This document shows, in pieces, positions 10,951 to 23,116 of a stretch of 64,000 nt of DNA. Position numbers and translations under genes: made by a program. The stretch is from Sialis fuliginosa (Eukaryota; Arthropoda; Insecta; Megaloptera; Sialidae): positions 15,555,248 through 15,619,247 of the forward strand of contig OY540811.1 of the NCBI GenBank assembly GCA_961205875.1, written 5' to 3'. Each line of letters starts with the position of its first letter. Position 1 is the first letter of the stretch. The notes beneath the pieces are model-generated. The model was not told where the DNA came from. It saw only the letters and a program-made list of their open reading frames with translations, and made no database searches.

Positions 10951-11195
10951 GCCTTCATTACGCGATCGGCCGTTATCTGGACTTAACACAACACAATACA
11001 CTCACTCACGATCACACACGCTCACTCACTCACGCCGACACTCACTCACGATTCTCAATACGTACGCAATAGGTACGCCACGCGGATCTGAAACTGCCGT
11101 GTGCACTCTACTACTACTTTTAACAGCGGCGTGTTTAAGTCAACAGGTGATCTTGTCCTGTGCTTGAAAAAACTTGTGCTTGTTAGAACAAGGCG
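10951..11195 (+). other. Candidate non-coding first exon (5' UTR exon)
   Basis: From the presumed start near 10951 to the donor AGGCG|GTAAGT (GT at 11196-11197) there are about 245 nt without any ATG in any frame, as expected of a 5' UTR exon. Base composition is markedly more balanced than in the surroundings, and the segment contains repeated CTCACTCAC motifs (about 11000-11050). A 79-codon open frame (10928-11167) starts directly after the TATA box, ahead of any plausible transcription start, so I do not treat it as coding, even though its end (about codons 58-70) is Leu-rich and hydrophobic. The rest of the gene must lie downstream across a long intron, possibly beyond this window. Confidence 0.5.
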
Positions 11196-11197
11196 GT

Positions 11198-11655
11198 AAG
11201 TTTACTTTTTATTTATATACGTATTATTTTGTATTTATATATATATTATTTGTAGATGTTTGATTAGGAATTTTATTACAATATGTTTATAATTTTTTTT
11301 GGAATACATCTGTTTTTTCACTACATAAAAAACATACAAACAAATTAATAGTTATTTTTGAAAGTTATAAATGTTCCCATATTTCGGGGCATGAAAGATT
11401 TTGTGTTTCAATATGTGATTGTAAAATGTAACGTTTTTAGTCTATGATATTTTTTTTTTATTAAAATTTTTTTTAAGAATTTAAAATCGTAAGAAAATTG
11501 AAAAGTGTGTTTATTATATTTAATATTAACTGGAACATTTTTGAAAATTGGCCTTAACACTTTCAAATACATATATAGCGTTCATTAAAATATAACTTTT
11601 ATATGTCTAACCTTACTGTTGTTCACGAAGGAATATGTATCTTAACTCAAATTTA
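11198..11655. other. A+T-rich DNA, probable start of a long intron
   Basis: This begins with the donor following the candidate first exon. The sequence is A/T-rich with no features of its own that I can support. Confidence 0.4.
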
Positions 11656-11790
11656 TAATAATAATAATAATAATCCCATCTGACATCAAAAATATTCCTA
11701 TGAATACATTTAAAAAACATATTAAATATTAATTAATCAACGACTGGCATTACAGTCTTGATGACTATTACAGCAGGAAAACCTGATCTA
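11656..11790 (+). pseudogene. Relic of the C-terminal end of a non-LTR retrotransposon-type ORF
   Basis: After an (ATA)n stretch at about 11657-11674, the + frame from 11673 reads IPSDIKNIPMNTFKKHIKY, a stop, then LINDWHYSLDDYYS and a stop at 11784-11786. The pattern 'LPSDIKN...NTFKKHIK...' resembles the C-terminal tail of reverse-transcriptase ORFs of insect non-LTR elements ('W N x L P x x I ... F K x x L K'). No catalytic motifs are present, and the in-frame stop shows decay. A TGATGAAGATAAAAA segment at about 11988-12002 resembles the 3' UTR of such elements, and a diverged inverted copy of that motif lies at about 12285-12300. Confidence 0.4.
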
Positions 11791-11799
11791 TTATTATCT

Positions 11800-14700
11800 A
11801 CATATATCTGTAAATATATATATTTTTTATTTTTAATGTTAATTTTAATATATTTTTCTGTGATGTTAATTATAATATAATGGTTTTTTTAACATAGTAT
11901 GTTTGTAATATACTATTAGTATAAAATATTATATTTTAATTGTTTGTAATTTTGTCATTATAGAATATGTAAAAACAAAAACATCACTGATGAAGATAAA
12001 AAATGTAATTATCGAAAAAAATATATGCGCATAATTTTATGAACGTATAGCTAAGTATTATTAGCATTCTCCTTTTTTGGCTGAATATCCCAGTATAAAA
12101 AATTATATTAAATATGTATATATACATATATAGATATTAGTATTCATATATATGACCATCTTGATATTATTTAAATATACCTATTTTGTAGGGGTTTTTT
12201 TTTTAGGTCAAAATATTAATTAAAGAACTAAACCAATGTTCAAATCATTTTAATTAATAGCGCTTATTTTAATTTTCAACATTTTTGTCTTCATCAGAAA
12301 TTAATAATTATCCCTATAAGAAATCATAAACATAAGTAAGTAACATAAGCAAATGAACAAGATATTCATATATAGATATATAGGTACTTATTTTATAATT
12401 ATTATCAATAACAATAATTCTTTTTTTCTATTAAAAATTTCCAATTTATTTGTGCATTTAATGTAATATGTCACTTGTTCTATCGTTTTTTAGGAGGGAG
12501 GGGAGGGGTCAACAGAATAAAGTATTTATTTATTTACGTATAAGTTAAAATTGAATATATGGATTCATATTTACTTTAACCTGACCTAATAATCCTTAGG
12601 TCGATATGTTATTTATTAATTATTTTTTAAATACTATTTTATTTGTTGTACTATCAATATTTCACAAAATTACAACACACATTTTGACCTTTACCTACAT
12701 ATTCACTATGGCCCAAATCACTAATCAAAAAAATTTTAAAATGTACATAGAAGCGGAAATAATATTACATGTTTGATTTTATTTATAATATTTGTTCGTA
12801 CCGGAACCGATTAAATTTATCTGATAAAAATACAATAATAATATATTAATTAATTGAAAATTATTAGTCAATAAATGATTATTAACTACTCTTCATAGAC
12901 GTAAATGTACATGTTCATGAATAATATATGTATATATGCTAATAAGTGTGTGTATTAAATATGCATTTACCAATTTAGGATATTAGCAGAAATGGTAACG
13001 TACAAGATTTAGTTAAAATTTTGCTTTATTGTTTAGCATGATACCTACATCGTAAATACGGGTTGAATTTTGATATGGAACACGTCAAACTAACGTTGAT
13101 ATGTGTAGCAGGGTTAATGTTTAATTTAAAATATTTGTAATAGATTGAAAAACGACTCATATAAATTATACGATTATTGATATTGAACAAACAATTTAAT
13201 CTCTTTGATATGGAATTATGTGCAATTTGTTTTTAGTATTATTGTACTATGAATGATCAAAACAAAATTTTACATTTTTTTTACAATATTTGATAAAATA
13301 TATACCTAATCAGTTATTTTTATTGATAATTACGTTTTTCGTGAGATATAAAAAATAGAATAAAATAATAGAAATCGCCCGGAACAAAAAATCCTTTTAA
13401 TTAACCGCCTAAGGCAACAACTTGTTTTAATTACTCCTAAATCCTGTACTGTACATACTACACTCAAATATATTAATTGTATTAATATTAATTAAGTTAA
13501 TAATAATGCCCTAATTTCTCATACACTTACTAACTTCCATATTATCAAATTTTGCAACGTACGTATTTATAATTAGAAATATTATAATAAAATTTTCAAA
13601 TAACTAGAGCTGCATAATTTTTTATTTGTGTTTCATTCTATTATGGGTTTTATTCCACGGCGTACTCGATGTTTTAACCAAAAAAAATGTAAAATAGTAT
13701 AACTTCTAAAAAATATGAAATTTAAACATTTATGAATAACCGCAAAAGTTTATGATAAAAATGAACAATTTATATTACATATAATTAAAATTTAATACAA
13801 TTTGAACATAGAACGTTTCAACTGTGATAGTTTGTTGTATTAATTGAATTATGGTCTACATAAACATTTCAATTTCAGTGTATTAATAAATTAAAGGCCT
13901 AATTAATTTAAGTAAATTTAATTACACATTTTAAATAGATGTTAATTATATATAAACATATTATATGCTCCACATTTTTGAATATCTAATAATAATAAAT
14001 TCAAAAACACATGTTCCGTTTTCGAATAAATACCGTTTAGTAGGGGGGCTGAAATTTTATATTTTAAATTAAAATTTAAAATAATTATTTGCATATATAT
14101 TTTACTTAACAATTCACCTTTTATTTATGTTTTTTTTATTAACAATAAGACAAAAATAATAATATTTCAAATTATAATTGCGGTTTGGGATTTATACATA
14201 TATTAAACAATTATCAATTCCTGAAAATTGTATATATATTCGAAAATTCATTTTATTACATATTTTATGTTTCTTGGAACCAGCTGGAAAAAAAAATTAA
14301 TCTAAAAATAATATAAAAATGCGCGGTATAACAATTCATTGAATATACTTTATTATTTGTATTTAATTGCGTAGAGTTTTCATATTTCCACATAAAATAA
14401 AAACGTAATTATGAAATGTTTGTTAAATGTTTTGTCTTACATTTCAGTGGATGACTTAGGAAAAACGAGGGAATAAAGATTATGCAAAAATTTATCATTA
14501 ACAAATTCAATAAGATAAAAATTGGTCAGCATTATGCGCTAATCTGATGTTTAAACCGTTTCACGGAATAAAATGAAAAATATTAAATACATTTTCAATC
14601 TAAAAGAGTTGAATTGTGGAAAAGAAAATCACATTTCTAGCTTCCTTTTAAAAAGCAACATCATTGGATTATATTTTTCTTTGATGTCACAAATCACTAG

Positions 14701-16295
14701 ATTTCTGAACAATATAATTTGTAACTCTTTTTATAATAATATTTTATTTACACACCCTTAAATGAAACGTGTGTATTAAACAATTTTGAGAAATGACAAT
14801 AGTTCTAACGTATTTCTTAAAAATATTTAATACCTAAAATTTATTAAAAATTAAATCAAATATGTTTTTTTAATTACTTATTTTTGTTATTATTGTAAAG
14901 GTTACTGTTTCTTTGTTTAGCCCCGTAAGTTCAATACAATATTTTAAATTAACTAATATATTACTAAATTACTAAATAATATTAATAATAAGCCAAGTTA
15001 TCTATTGGTTTAAAAAAAATCATTTAAAAAAATTTAAGCTCAAGGTGTGGATTTAAAAATTTTTTAAGAGTTACATTATTTAATTCACACAACACTTTCT
15101 TAAATATTTACAAAACAAAACTGGCTTAATTTTTTTCGAGCCGAAGCCTACTTAAATGTTAACTATTGGTCTCATTTCGGATAAAAACAAAAATTAATTA
15201 ATTTTGGTTAAGAGCTATAAAAGTTATACCAATATCATTTTGTAAATATTTTAGAAATTCTTGGGTACGTCATGTACGTACATACATGCGAAGCATTATT
15301 CGTGTATACATTAAGTAAATTTAATATTATTAAATTATTAAATTGAATTTAATAATTAATTATTATTAATTAAATTAAATTTAATATCCATCGGTTTACA
15401 AACTATAGTTTAAGTGAGTCGCTTATCGATTTTTACAAAAATCACCTATTTGACCAGCCGGAGTCGTTTAAATATATCTACTGATTTAATTTAACTGTCT
15501 ATTAGTTTACGAAACTCAATTCTGCTATAAATGTCACAGCTAAAAGTCAATATTACTAATTTATAAAACGTTGTTTTCTCTTACATAGTATACTATATAC
15601 TGTAATTATTTAGATATTTGCACTTGATTCAAACCAATAAAAAAAGAAGCACAAAAATATATCCAAATGGGTAGATTTTGATTGACAAGTATTTTCAACG
15701 AGTACGTTTTGAAATAACTTCGTTCACAACAAAAAAAAACGAATACCGTGGAATTGACAAAAGCTTTTCCGAAAACCACAACAATTGAGTACAGATAATA
15801 TATTTATTTGATATTTGTCGTTGGCTGTCATATTAACTTGATTTGTTTTCCCAATGCGTTTGTGTATTTTAAAAATATTAAATCGCGCATGTTGTATTGT
15901 TTTATATATACATATTTACATATTATTTCGATATAAATTACAGACTCCATTATTTTTATTCGAAATCTGTACATAATTAAAAGGCAATTTTAATTATCTG
16001 TTGTAAACAATATAATTTTAGTTAATGATTATAAAAGCTTTAACATTTAGAATTGATATATATATTTTACAAAACGGTTTAATTATCTATTACAATATAC
16101 ACATATTATAAAGGGGTTAGGTTCTTGGTAATATTAATTTGCTAATTGTGAGCAAAATAAATAATTGGTGAAATACTTTTTATATAACAAAATGATTATT
16201 TTTCAAAAGGGTTATATATCTTTCTTTGTTTTTATAAAATATTGATTTTCATGACTATTTTTTATTCCTTTGTTAAAAACACTAATTTATTGTGC
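11800..16295. other. Long A+T-rich stretch without recognisable genes
   Basis: This consists of low-complexity A/T sequence with short palindromic A/T tracts (for example about 15320-15385). It has no ORF above about 60 codons and no terminal-repeat pair that I could support. Scattered acceptor-like strings, such as TTGTCTTACATTTCAG ending at about 14447, have no matching donor. Confidence 0.5.
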
Positions 16296-16299
16296 ATCT

Positions 16300-16640
16300 A
16301 CATACATATATATAATTATATTATACAACCCAACGTCTGTCTGTTTGTCCATTAGTATGCTAATCATTCAATAACCACGTATCCGATTTACGTGTTTTTT
16401 TTAAATTCATAGATATGTTCTTTGCCCATGTGTGAGTAGAAGTATATTTTGTTACGTTAGCTAACATAACGAATAAGCAGTGACGATAATAGTAAATCAA
16501 GTCGGAAAAACGTTAAATATTGAACAATATAAAGATTTGTGTAGAATAAAAAGATCTAAAATAATTCAACTATTTTTTTTAAATCCTAAACAATAATTTT
16601 GTAGTCCACGCGAGCGAATCCGCGGGTACAGCTAGTTGTT
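16300..16640 (-). repeat. Dispersed 'AGCTGTRCCCGCGG' repeat, copy 1 (minus)
   Basis: Read on the minus strand it begins CTAGCTGTACCCGCGGATTC (about 16633-16614) and runs through TTTAGGATTTAAAAAAA, a TTACTAT...CGTCACTGCTTATTCGTTATG segment and CACGTAAATCGGATACGTGG, to ACAGACAGACGTTGGG, with an A+T tail at about 16300-16335. Sister copies are at about 17935-18270 and 63645-63975. A conserved G+C-rich head with a TATA-rich tail suggests a SINE or truncated non-LTR element. Confidence 0.7.
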
Positions 16641-17930
16641 TTATATGAAGTCACACTTCAGACTTCTGTTTTTTATTAAACTATTACTTTTTATTTACAG
16701 TAAAATTTTCGACAAACAGATTTTTCTGAAGCATGACGTCACATAAAAAATGTGATCGCCAAGTTGTGACGAATAACTATAATAGTTTTTTTTTAATTTC
16801 ACCTTTAATTCTCTAAAAAAATAATATTTAATATGTATTATATATATATACGGCAAAATAAGGTTTTTTAAATCTAGACATACAATACATGGTTATTGTG
16901 TGCGATGAAAATAATCATAAAAATACGTGTAGAGTATTTTTTGCGGTAGTTGACAATTCGAAGCACGTCAATTTAGTGATAAATATTTCGGAACGATTTG
17001 AAAATGTTTTTGATTTCGTAACTATACCCCGGCGATAACATCCGGAAAAACATTTCAGTAGAAATCTATGTTGTGTGTTGACGAAGTTGAAACCTTTTCA
17101 AAATTTAAATATAAAATACACATTTCGTTCATTTACTATTATTTAATAACAAGCCTAGTGAGTATATTTTAATTTTTTTAAATTGAGACAGTTGTGTTAT
17201 AATTTATTTTTAATTTTATTATCGAATAGTCAAAAAATAATGAAATTTTTTCATATGTTTTTTAATGTCATACTTTCATATAAATAAATTAATATTTTCT
17301 ATTTTTTTATATTGTTTTAGTCTCTAAATCAAGTCATTCGAATACAACTAGTTGTAAACTAGCAAGCTTTTAAGTATATCTTCAATAATTTTAACCATAT
17401 TAATCATATTATATTATATTGTTAATAGAATGGATTCATATCTTCTATTTCTCATTCTAGTCTGCATTTTGCTGTAAAATCTTTCAACAATAATAGTCAC
17501 ATATAGTAACTTCTTTTACAAAACTGAATAAAAGTTACAATACTTAATAAAAACGAATCAGAACAAAGGTAGATACAAATAATTTTTGTTCTGTTTTTTT
17601 TTGAATAAAAAATTGACGATCAAAAGACAACGGTCGAGTCGAGGGAGTCCGAATGACGGCCGAGATGATCCGACGCGGCACTTGTGCGTCTTCTCGTGCG
17701 TTATTAATAATATTTGACCGTATATAACTTATTTAAACTAAAAGATCAAATTGAATGTTGTAAAGGGCAAATTATATCTACATTAAGTACTTATGACGAT
17801 GAAATCATTTTTTTCTATAATGATTAATGTTTTTCAGGTCATAAGTCCATGTAAACAGAACCCAAACATTTTTAATTTTCTTTGTAACATAAAAGTAGTC
17901 ATTTTGGCTTACAATTAGATATAAATGTTA
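16641..17930. other. Spacer between two inverted repeat copies
   Basis: The A+T-rich spacer contains two less A+T-rich patches: about 16860-17060, and a short G+C-rich island at about 17625-17700 (including GGTCGAGTCGAGGG and GACGCGGCACTTG). No gene or splice context is visible. It is flanked by inverted copies of the dispersed repeat, so it could form the loop of a long imperfect foldback. Confidence 0.35.
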
Positions 17931-17934
17931 GATA

Positions 17935-18270
17935 TATGGTATTGCGGACTTTATTTTAGATCTTTTAATTCTACACAATTCTTTACTATATTATTTTGTT
18001 CAATATTTTAACGGTTTAGGCAGCGTATTACAAAGGAGCGCGTTGGCGGCAAACTTTTTTCTGACTTGATTTACTATAATCGTCACTGCTTATTCCTTAT
18101 ATTACGTAACGTAACAAAATATATCCTTTAACCTGGTCAAAGAACATATTATCTATGAATTATAAAAAAAAAACACGTAAATCGGATAAGTGGTTTGCGA
18201 GTTATAAGCGTATTAACGGACAGACAGACAGAAAGACGTTGAACTTTATATATAATATTAAGGATTGTAT
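17935..18270 (+). repeat. Dispersed 'AGCTGTRCCCGCGG' repeat, copy 2 (plus, 5' truncated)
   Basis: It matches copy 1 in the opposite orientation from a TTAGATCTTTTAATTCTAC segment (about 17957) through GATTTACTATAATCGTCACT (about 18067-18086), AACACGTAAATCGGATAAGTGG and GACAGACAGACAGAAAG, to a TATATATAA tail. The G+C-rich head is missing. A small 72-codon frame (18155-18373) overlaps its end and is spurious. Confidence 0.7.
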
Positions 18271-18279
18271 GAAAGATAA

Positions 18280-19220
18280 GTTTTACTATGTACCTATAGG
18301 CAAATTAATGGGATACTTTGTTGCTGCTTTATTTCACATAAAAAGAGATTATTTAATTTTGAATTCTAAATGAATAAAGCATATTCAACCCTAACAATTG
18401 AAAAAAGCTCTTGTAAATTAAAACAAATTTTAATCCTTTCTGGTTATTTAAAATTAAGTGAATAAAAAAATTCAGTTGTAATTCTAATTATATATAAATT
18501 AACATTTTAAAAGAACTTTTAATTGGTGTTCAGTGGGTTCCAGCCCCTCCCATTCGTTCTCTTTTTTAAACTTTACAGCTAATCATTAAATATTAGTTAC
18601 TATATCACGTACCATATTTAACAGACAAACTTTATTTTAACATCCTCTGACGAGTTGTTGTACACGGAAAAATTGTATAGTAAAAATTACAATACTAGTT
18701 TTGTAATTAATTAAGGGACTGATCAGTATTATGGGAAAAATTTTAATGCACATTGAAATTTCTATATGAAAATATAGTAAAATGTCAAGTATAATGTAGT
18801 AATTTTTACAATATAGCATACTAAAATTTCCAATATGACCTATCTTAATTATTCCCTACTGTTCTGCAGCATAGTAATTTTACTTTAAAAAATGTATAGA
18901 AAAAACAGAGACTATTTCACGTGTTTAATTTTGTGGATGAACCTTTCGGGGAACGAAGAAAGGGTTAGTTTTTTAAATTCGGATAAAACATTTAAATTTT
19001 TTATTCTCCGTTTTAAAAAAGTTATATAATGTTACCAGTTGTTTAAAACAATATTTGCAAACTCCATTCTGAACATTTAATAAAATGTTTTTAAAACACA
19101 AATACGTTCATTTTGTTTTTATTTAGTTTATTTTTTGACATCTTTCAATATCGCCCCAAAGTAACCCTCGAAAAAAATTTTTATAACTTTTCAACAGTGC
19201 AGAGTAAAAAAAATATCAAG
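18280..19220. other. A+T-rich DNA with a diverged local repeat
   Basis: A segment at about 18785-18835 (AATGTAGTAATTTTTACAAT...TAGCATACTAAAATTTCC) is a diverged direct copy of 22535-22582. The motif ATAGTAAAA recurs several times between 18670 and 18890, suggesting an old repeat. No gene is seen. Confidence 0.4.
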
Positions 19221-19223
19221 TAA

Positions 19224-19334
19224 GGGCCGATCCACACTATCGTGCCGGGTCCGGTCCGGTCTCGCTCCAGTCAAATATTCAGTATAGTAAATACTGTATT
19301 GGAGTGGGACTGGCACGATAGTCTGGATCGACCC
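19224..19334. mobile_element. Hairpin MITE, PIF/Harbinger-type, copy 2 of 3
   Basis: The left end is GGGCCGATCCACACTATCG and the right end is the inverse, with CGATAGTCTGGATCGACCC. The shared core GGTCTCGCTCCAGTCAAAT is present. It is flanked by TAA on both sides (19221-19223 and 19335-19337). At 111 bp it is close to copy 1 (116 bp). Confidence 0.75.
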
Positions 19335-19337
19335 TAA

Positions 19338-22035
19338 ATGTTATTAATTTTGAGAAGAGCTTTCCGAATAAAAAAAATCATTCATTAAAAGAAAAATTAG
19401 TTCTCCCTTCGACCCTAACCCACCTCTCAAACTCCGTCAAATAGTTAGCCCCGCTGTCACATTTAATGTAGAAAATTCAAGTTGGTATCTCCAGTGGTTT
19501 CAGAGAAAACAACTTGTAACTCTATTTGGCCCTTCTGGTATGCATATATTTTCAAAACAATAATAAAATATACCTCATTTCATTTTACGGTTCAATTCAA
19601 GTCAAAATAAGTTTTCAAATAAAATGTACATTATTTAGTGATAAATAATACTGTATATACAGGGACAATAGGGACATATGTCACTTGAGAATCGCTAAGC
19701 GCTTCCGATATTTAAAATGTTATCTCCCAAAGACTTGACAATAATCTGTTTACTTTTTACAGCAGGTAGCGTAAATTTACATAATTTTTATTGGCAATAT
19801 GTTAAAATGGATTCAGCTATAAAAACACCGATACAGGAATGTATTCGCTTAACTCTTTCACCACTAACGTGTCTATATAAAAACTTATCAAATTGTTTGC
19901 ATATGCTGCGTGATACCACATGTATATCATAACGAATTGAATTTATAATAGTGCGCGTTTAGGATGTACATATATATTTGTAGAGGTAATGATAATGTTA
20001 AAATGTGTCGACTTTTTAAATATAAATGCTGGTGTCATTATTTAAATTAATTTTGTGTCAAATTCAAAGCACGTAGTTGGAAATTTATTGATTTTTATTT
20101 AGTTACAAAAACTGAACTCAGCGTTTTATAATTTTAATGAAATAACAAAAATAGAGTTAAAAATTTATTATAAATATTTTTTTACATATTCAAATTTCGT
20201 TATACAATATGCAAGAAAAATATGTTTTCACTGTTTTACTAATTCGTTCCAACACAAAGTTGCGAAAACATACATATATATAGCGGGTAAGAAAACGTGA
20301 AATTAGTTTTATAATGTTAGAATCACTGAGAAAGAGTATTTTCATGTAACTATACACTATAATTTATTTTCTTTGTATAAGAAGATATATCTTGATGTAA
20401 CCTTTTTTCTAATTCTATATATAATCTAAAAAAAAAACTACACTAAGTGAACTTGAGAAATTTGTAAGGCGTACCTAATGAAATCATTTATCTTTATTTT
20501 TACAAATAAATGTATATTAATGATATATATTCAAAACGACACATATATATATACATTTATATAGGATTATTCAGCCAACCAAACTTTATTAAAGCGAAAG
20601 TTTAAATACAAACAGAGCTGTTCATATAAGTACGCCTAAAATTTTAATTAAGCTTATTTTTACGATACATTTTAAAAAATATATAAGAATTTCAGTCTTT
20701 TTATATGTTTCTATTCGCATCTTAAATTATTCAAAAAAAAATTTATAATAAATTTTATAATACTTTATTTGTGTTTTTGGAGTCAAAGCGGACTCCTCCA
20801 AAAAAAGGAGATAGGGTGGTGGGAAGCACATCTCCACTTGTAGTGATTCGAAACAAAAAAATTAAATATATTTTTATTTGTTAGACTTGTCTCTATCGTA
20901 TTACCTAGAATTAGACATTTATATTAATAAACAAAAAAATGGACGACTTATAAAAAAATGCAAAAATCGTGTATTTTATTCATTAAAAAAAAGAAAAGAA
21001 ATTATTAATAAAAATAAATAATTTTAGATAATACGATAGCTATTAATGTGTAGAACAAGGTGTTAAAATTATAGCCCGATCGGTTGACTAGAATTTCAGT
21101 TCTACTTCCCACCAACCGAGAAAAAGTGGTTTCGAGAAAAACGCGTTTAAAGATTTAATAACAGATGTTACACGAACACGACCCATTCTCTTCTATGTGC
21201 TATAACTTCGTAAATACTTTAAATTTCGGTTTACAATTTTCAAAGTATACTGTCAATATATTTTACTTTCAAAATATATATTTTAAAAAATCGAAAATTT
21301 AAGTCGTCACATAGCAATACTCCTTTAAGTAAGTACATACATACTTAGAGTAATCGTACTTAATTACCTTTTTTATAATCTACTTTTACTTATTGTTAGT
21401 ATATTTTTATACTAGTATACAACTTTGGTAGAAAATATATTTAAAAAATATTTTTCAACTTTCATGTCGATTTCTATTTGATTTCTGAATAAAAGCAATT
21501 TTGTATCCAAACTAAAAATATCTTGAATAGAAGCAATTTACATTCAAAAACCAATTCATACATATATTTAAAAAAATACATATGTATGTTTTATGTCCTA
21601 TAAAAACATGTTATATTCTTCTAGTCTATGCGGACCCAATGTTGTTACTCGATGGCCCTCACATTTCCGTATCCGGTGAAATATTTATCTTTATTATTTA
21701 AGCTCGGAGCTTTGCCTTGTGCACATTTATAGCTACCCGGTGTTTACGCCAAGCTATGGTGCAACCTGTTGAAGGTACATCATTGCGTATGTTTTTTAAA
21801 TATATGCGAACCGTTTTCATAAAATATATTTATTTATTATTATACCCTTTATGTGTTTTTATATGTAAGTACCCAAAGATGAATTTATGAACGTCATGTT
21901 GAGATAAAAATAAATTAGGTTTATTTTTGTGGTGTATATTTTAAATAATATAATTTGGGTGTTAAGAATTATAAATATTTTTTCATAATTTGAAATAATT
22001 CAGGAACAAATCATTATTACGGAATTTATTTAATC
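19338..22035. other. Unassigned A+T-rich DNA with a mixed-composition island
   Basis: Short frames (for example 19717-19932) show nothing recognisable. Segments at about 20812-20845 and 21080-21120 share GGTGGGAAG in inverted orientation and may be ends of a decayed element, but the match is short. A less A+T-rich island at about 21625-21790 stands out. Confidence 0.35.
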
Positions 22036-22532
22036 TATAGTCTGTTTCATTTAAGATTGCAGTGGTGGGCGGGGATTAGACGGTACGATTCACATAGGCA
22101 CTATTCTCGCACTAGGCTAGCCCACAGAATAAAGATAGTAAGAAGCGATACTTCACGTTTGTTTTTACATACCCTCTAAACTTTGTAAGAAATAAAATTC
22201 ACCATTGTATTATGAATATTAGAGTTTTAATATTCTAATGTCGATAATATAATACACATTTTTAGAATAACTACGCTGACAATTTGAATTTAATTGCATT
22301 TCTTTAATTATACGCCATTATGTAAAGAAGACTTAAAGACAAAGCGCAAGTACACGAAATGCTGCTTTATCTTATTATTTATGATTGTTGACCACTTACA
22401 TAATACTATGGCTCACATTCTCTATATCATATGTAATATTATCTCTATCTACCTGGCGTTTTGTCCAATCAGGAGCGCGTATTATGTTTTCTATGATAGC
22501 TACCGCTGCAATCTAAAATAAAACAGACTATA
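22036..22532. mobile_element. TIR element, about 495 bp
   Basis: The left end TATAGTCTGTTTCATTTAAG continues through ATTGCAGTGG; the right end is its inverse, with CCGCTGCAATCTAAAATA. The TIRs are about 30 bp with about four mismatches. TA-type flanks suit a Tc1/mariner-type MITE. The 75-codon frame at 22294-22521 lies inside but has no recognisable transposase motif. Confidence 0.65.
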
Positions 22533-22534
22533 GT

Positions 22535-22582
22535 GTAATGTAGTAATTTATACTATGTAGCATAGTAAAATTTCGAATTTGC
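22535..22582 (+). repeat. Diverged repeat shared with 18.8 kb
   Basis: The segment AATGTAGTAATTTATACTAT followed by GTAGCATAGTAAAATTTCG is similar to 18785-18835. It directly abuts the right end of the TIR element. The two copies are in the same orientation. Confidence 0.45.
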
Positions 22583-22647
22583 GGCGCTTGCTTCAGAGTT
22601 TTTTCACCACTTTAATCTACCTGACTGCACATATTATTTTTCTTCGT

Positions 22648-23116
22648 GCAGACTTCAATCAAATTATTTGACATTTTTCATACCAAAAAAAACATATTTT
22701 ATCTTATTTATTACCTTATATGTTGTGCATTATAAGATCGAAACCGAGATATTTATGTAGGCAGTAAGAATATACAGGATGTTCGCCAGAATCGAGTGAT
22801 CATTGCTTATTTTGTTATTATTGGAGCTAGAAAAAAAAGTATCAATATTTTTTCCAGGATGAATAATGGCGGTCTCAAAAAAAACAAATGAATGTCGAAT
22901 TTCAAAAGTATATAAAAAAATAACAATTTTTTAAATGGAATTCCCTGTATATTATTATTGTATTTAATAATAATAAAAGTCTTATATGTGTGTGGTGGTA
23001 AAATAGTGTGTTATGCAAATTTAATTAAATAAAACAAATGATTAAAATTTTAAAACAATAATTTTAGGCACTTTTGCCATTTTTTCTAAGATTTTTAACG
23101 TTTTTGAATGTTATTG
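22648..23116 (+). repeat. Duplicated block, copy A (469 bp)
   Basis: It is near-identical to 29698-30179, from TGCAGACTTCAATCAAATT to CGTTTTTGAATGTTATTG, with a few substitutions and small indels. It contains a shorter TACAGGATGTTCGCC ... GGAATTCCCTGTA unit (about 22773-22953), which itself has MITE-like ends. Outside these limits the two loci diverge abruptly. Confidence 0.85.

Noticed and set aside
10928..11167. 79-codon frame ending in a Leu-rich hydrophobic stretch, signal-peptide-like
   Set aside because: Its ATG lies directly after the TATA box, upstream of any plausible transcription start, and the hydrophobic stretch is near the C terminus. The region fits a 5' UTR exon better.
20812..21120. 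GGTGGGAAG in inverted orientation at both edges as a TIR element
   Set aside because: Only about 10 bp match and neither edge has a target duplication.
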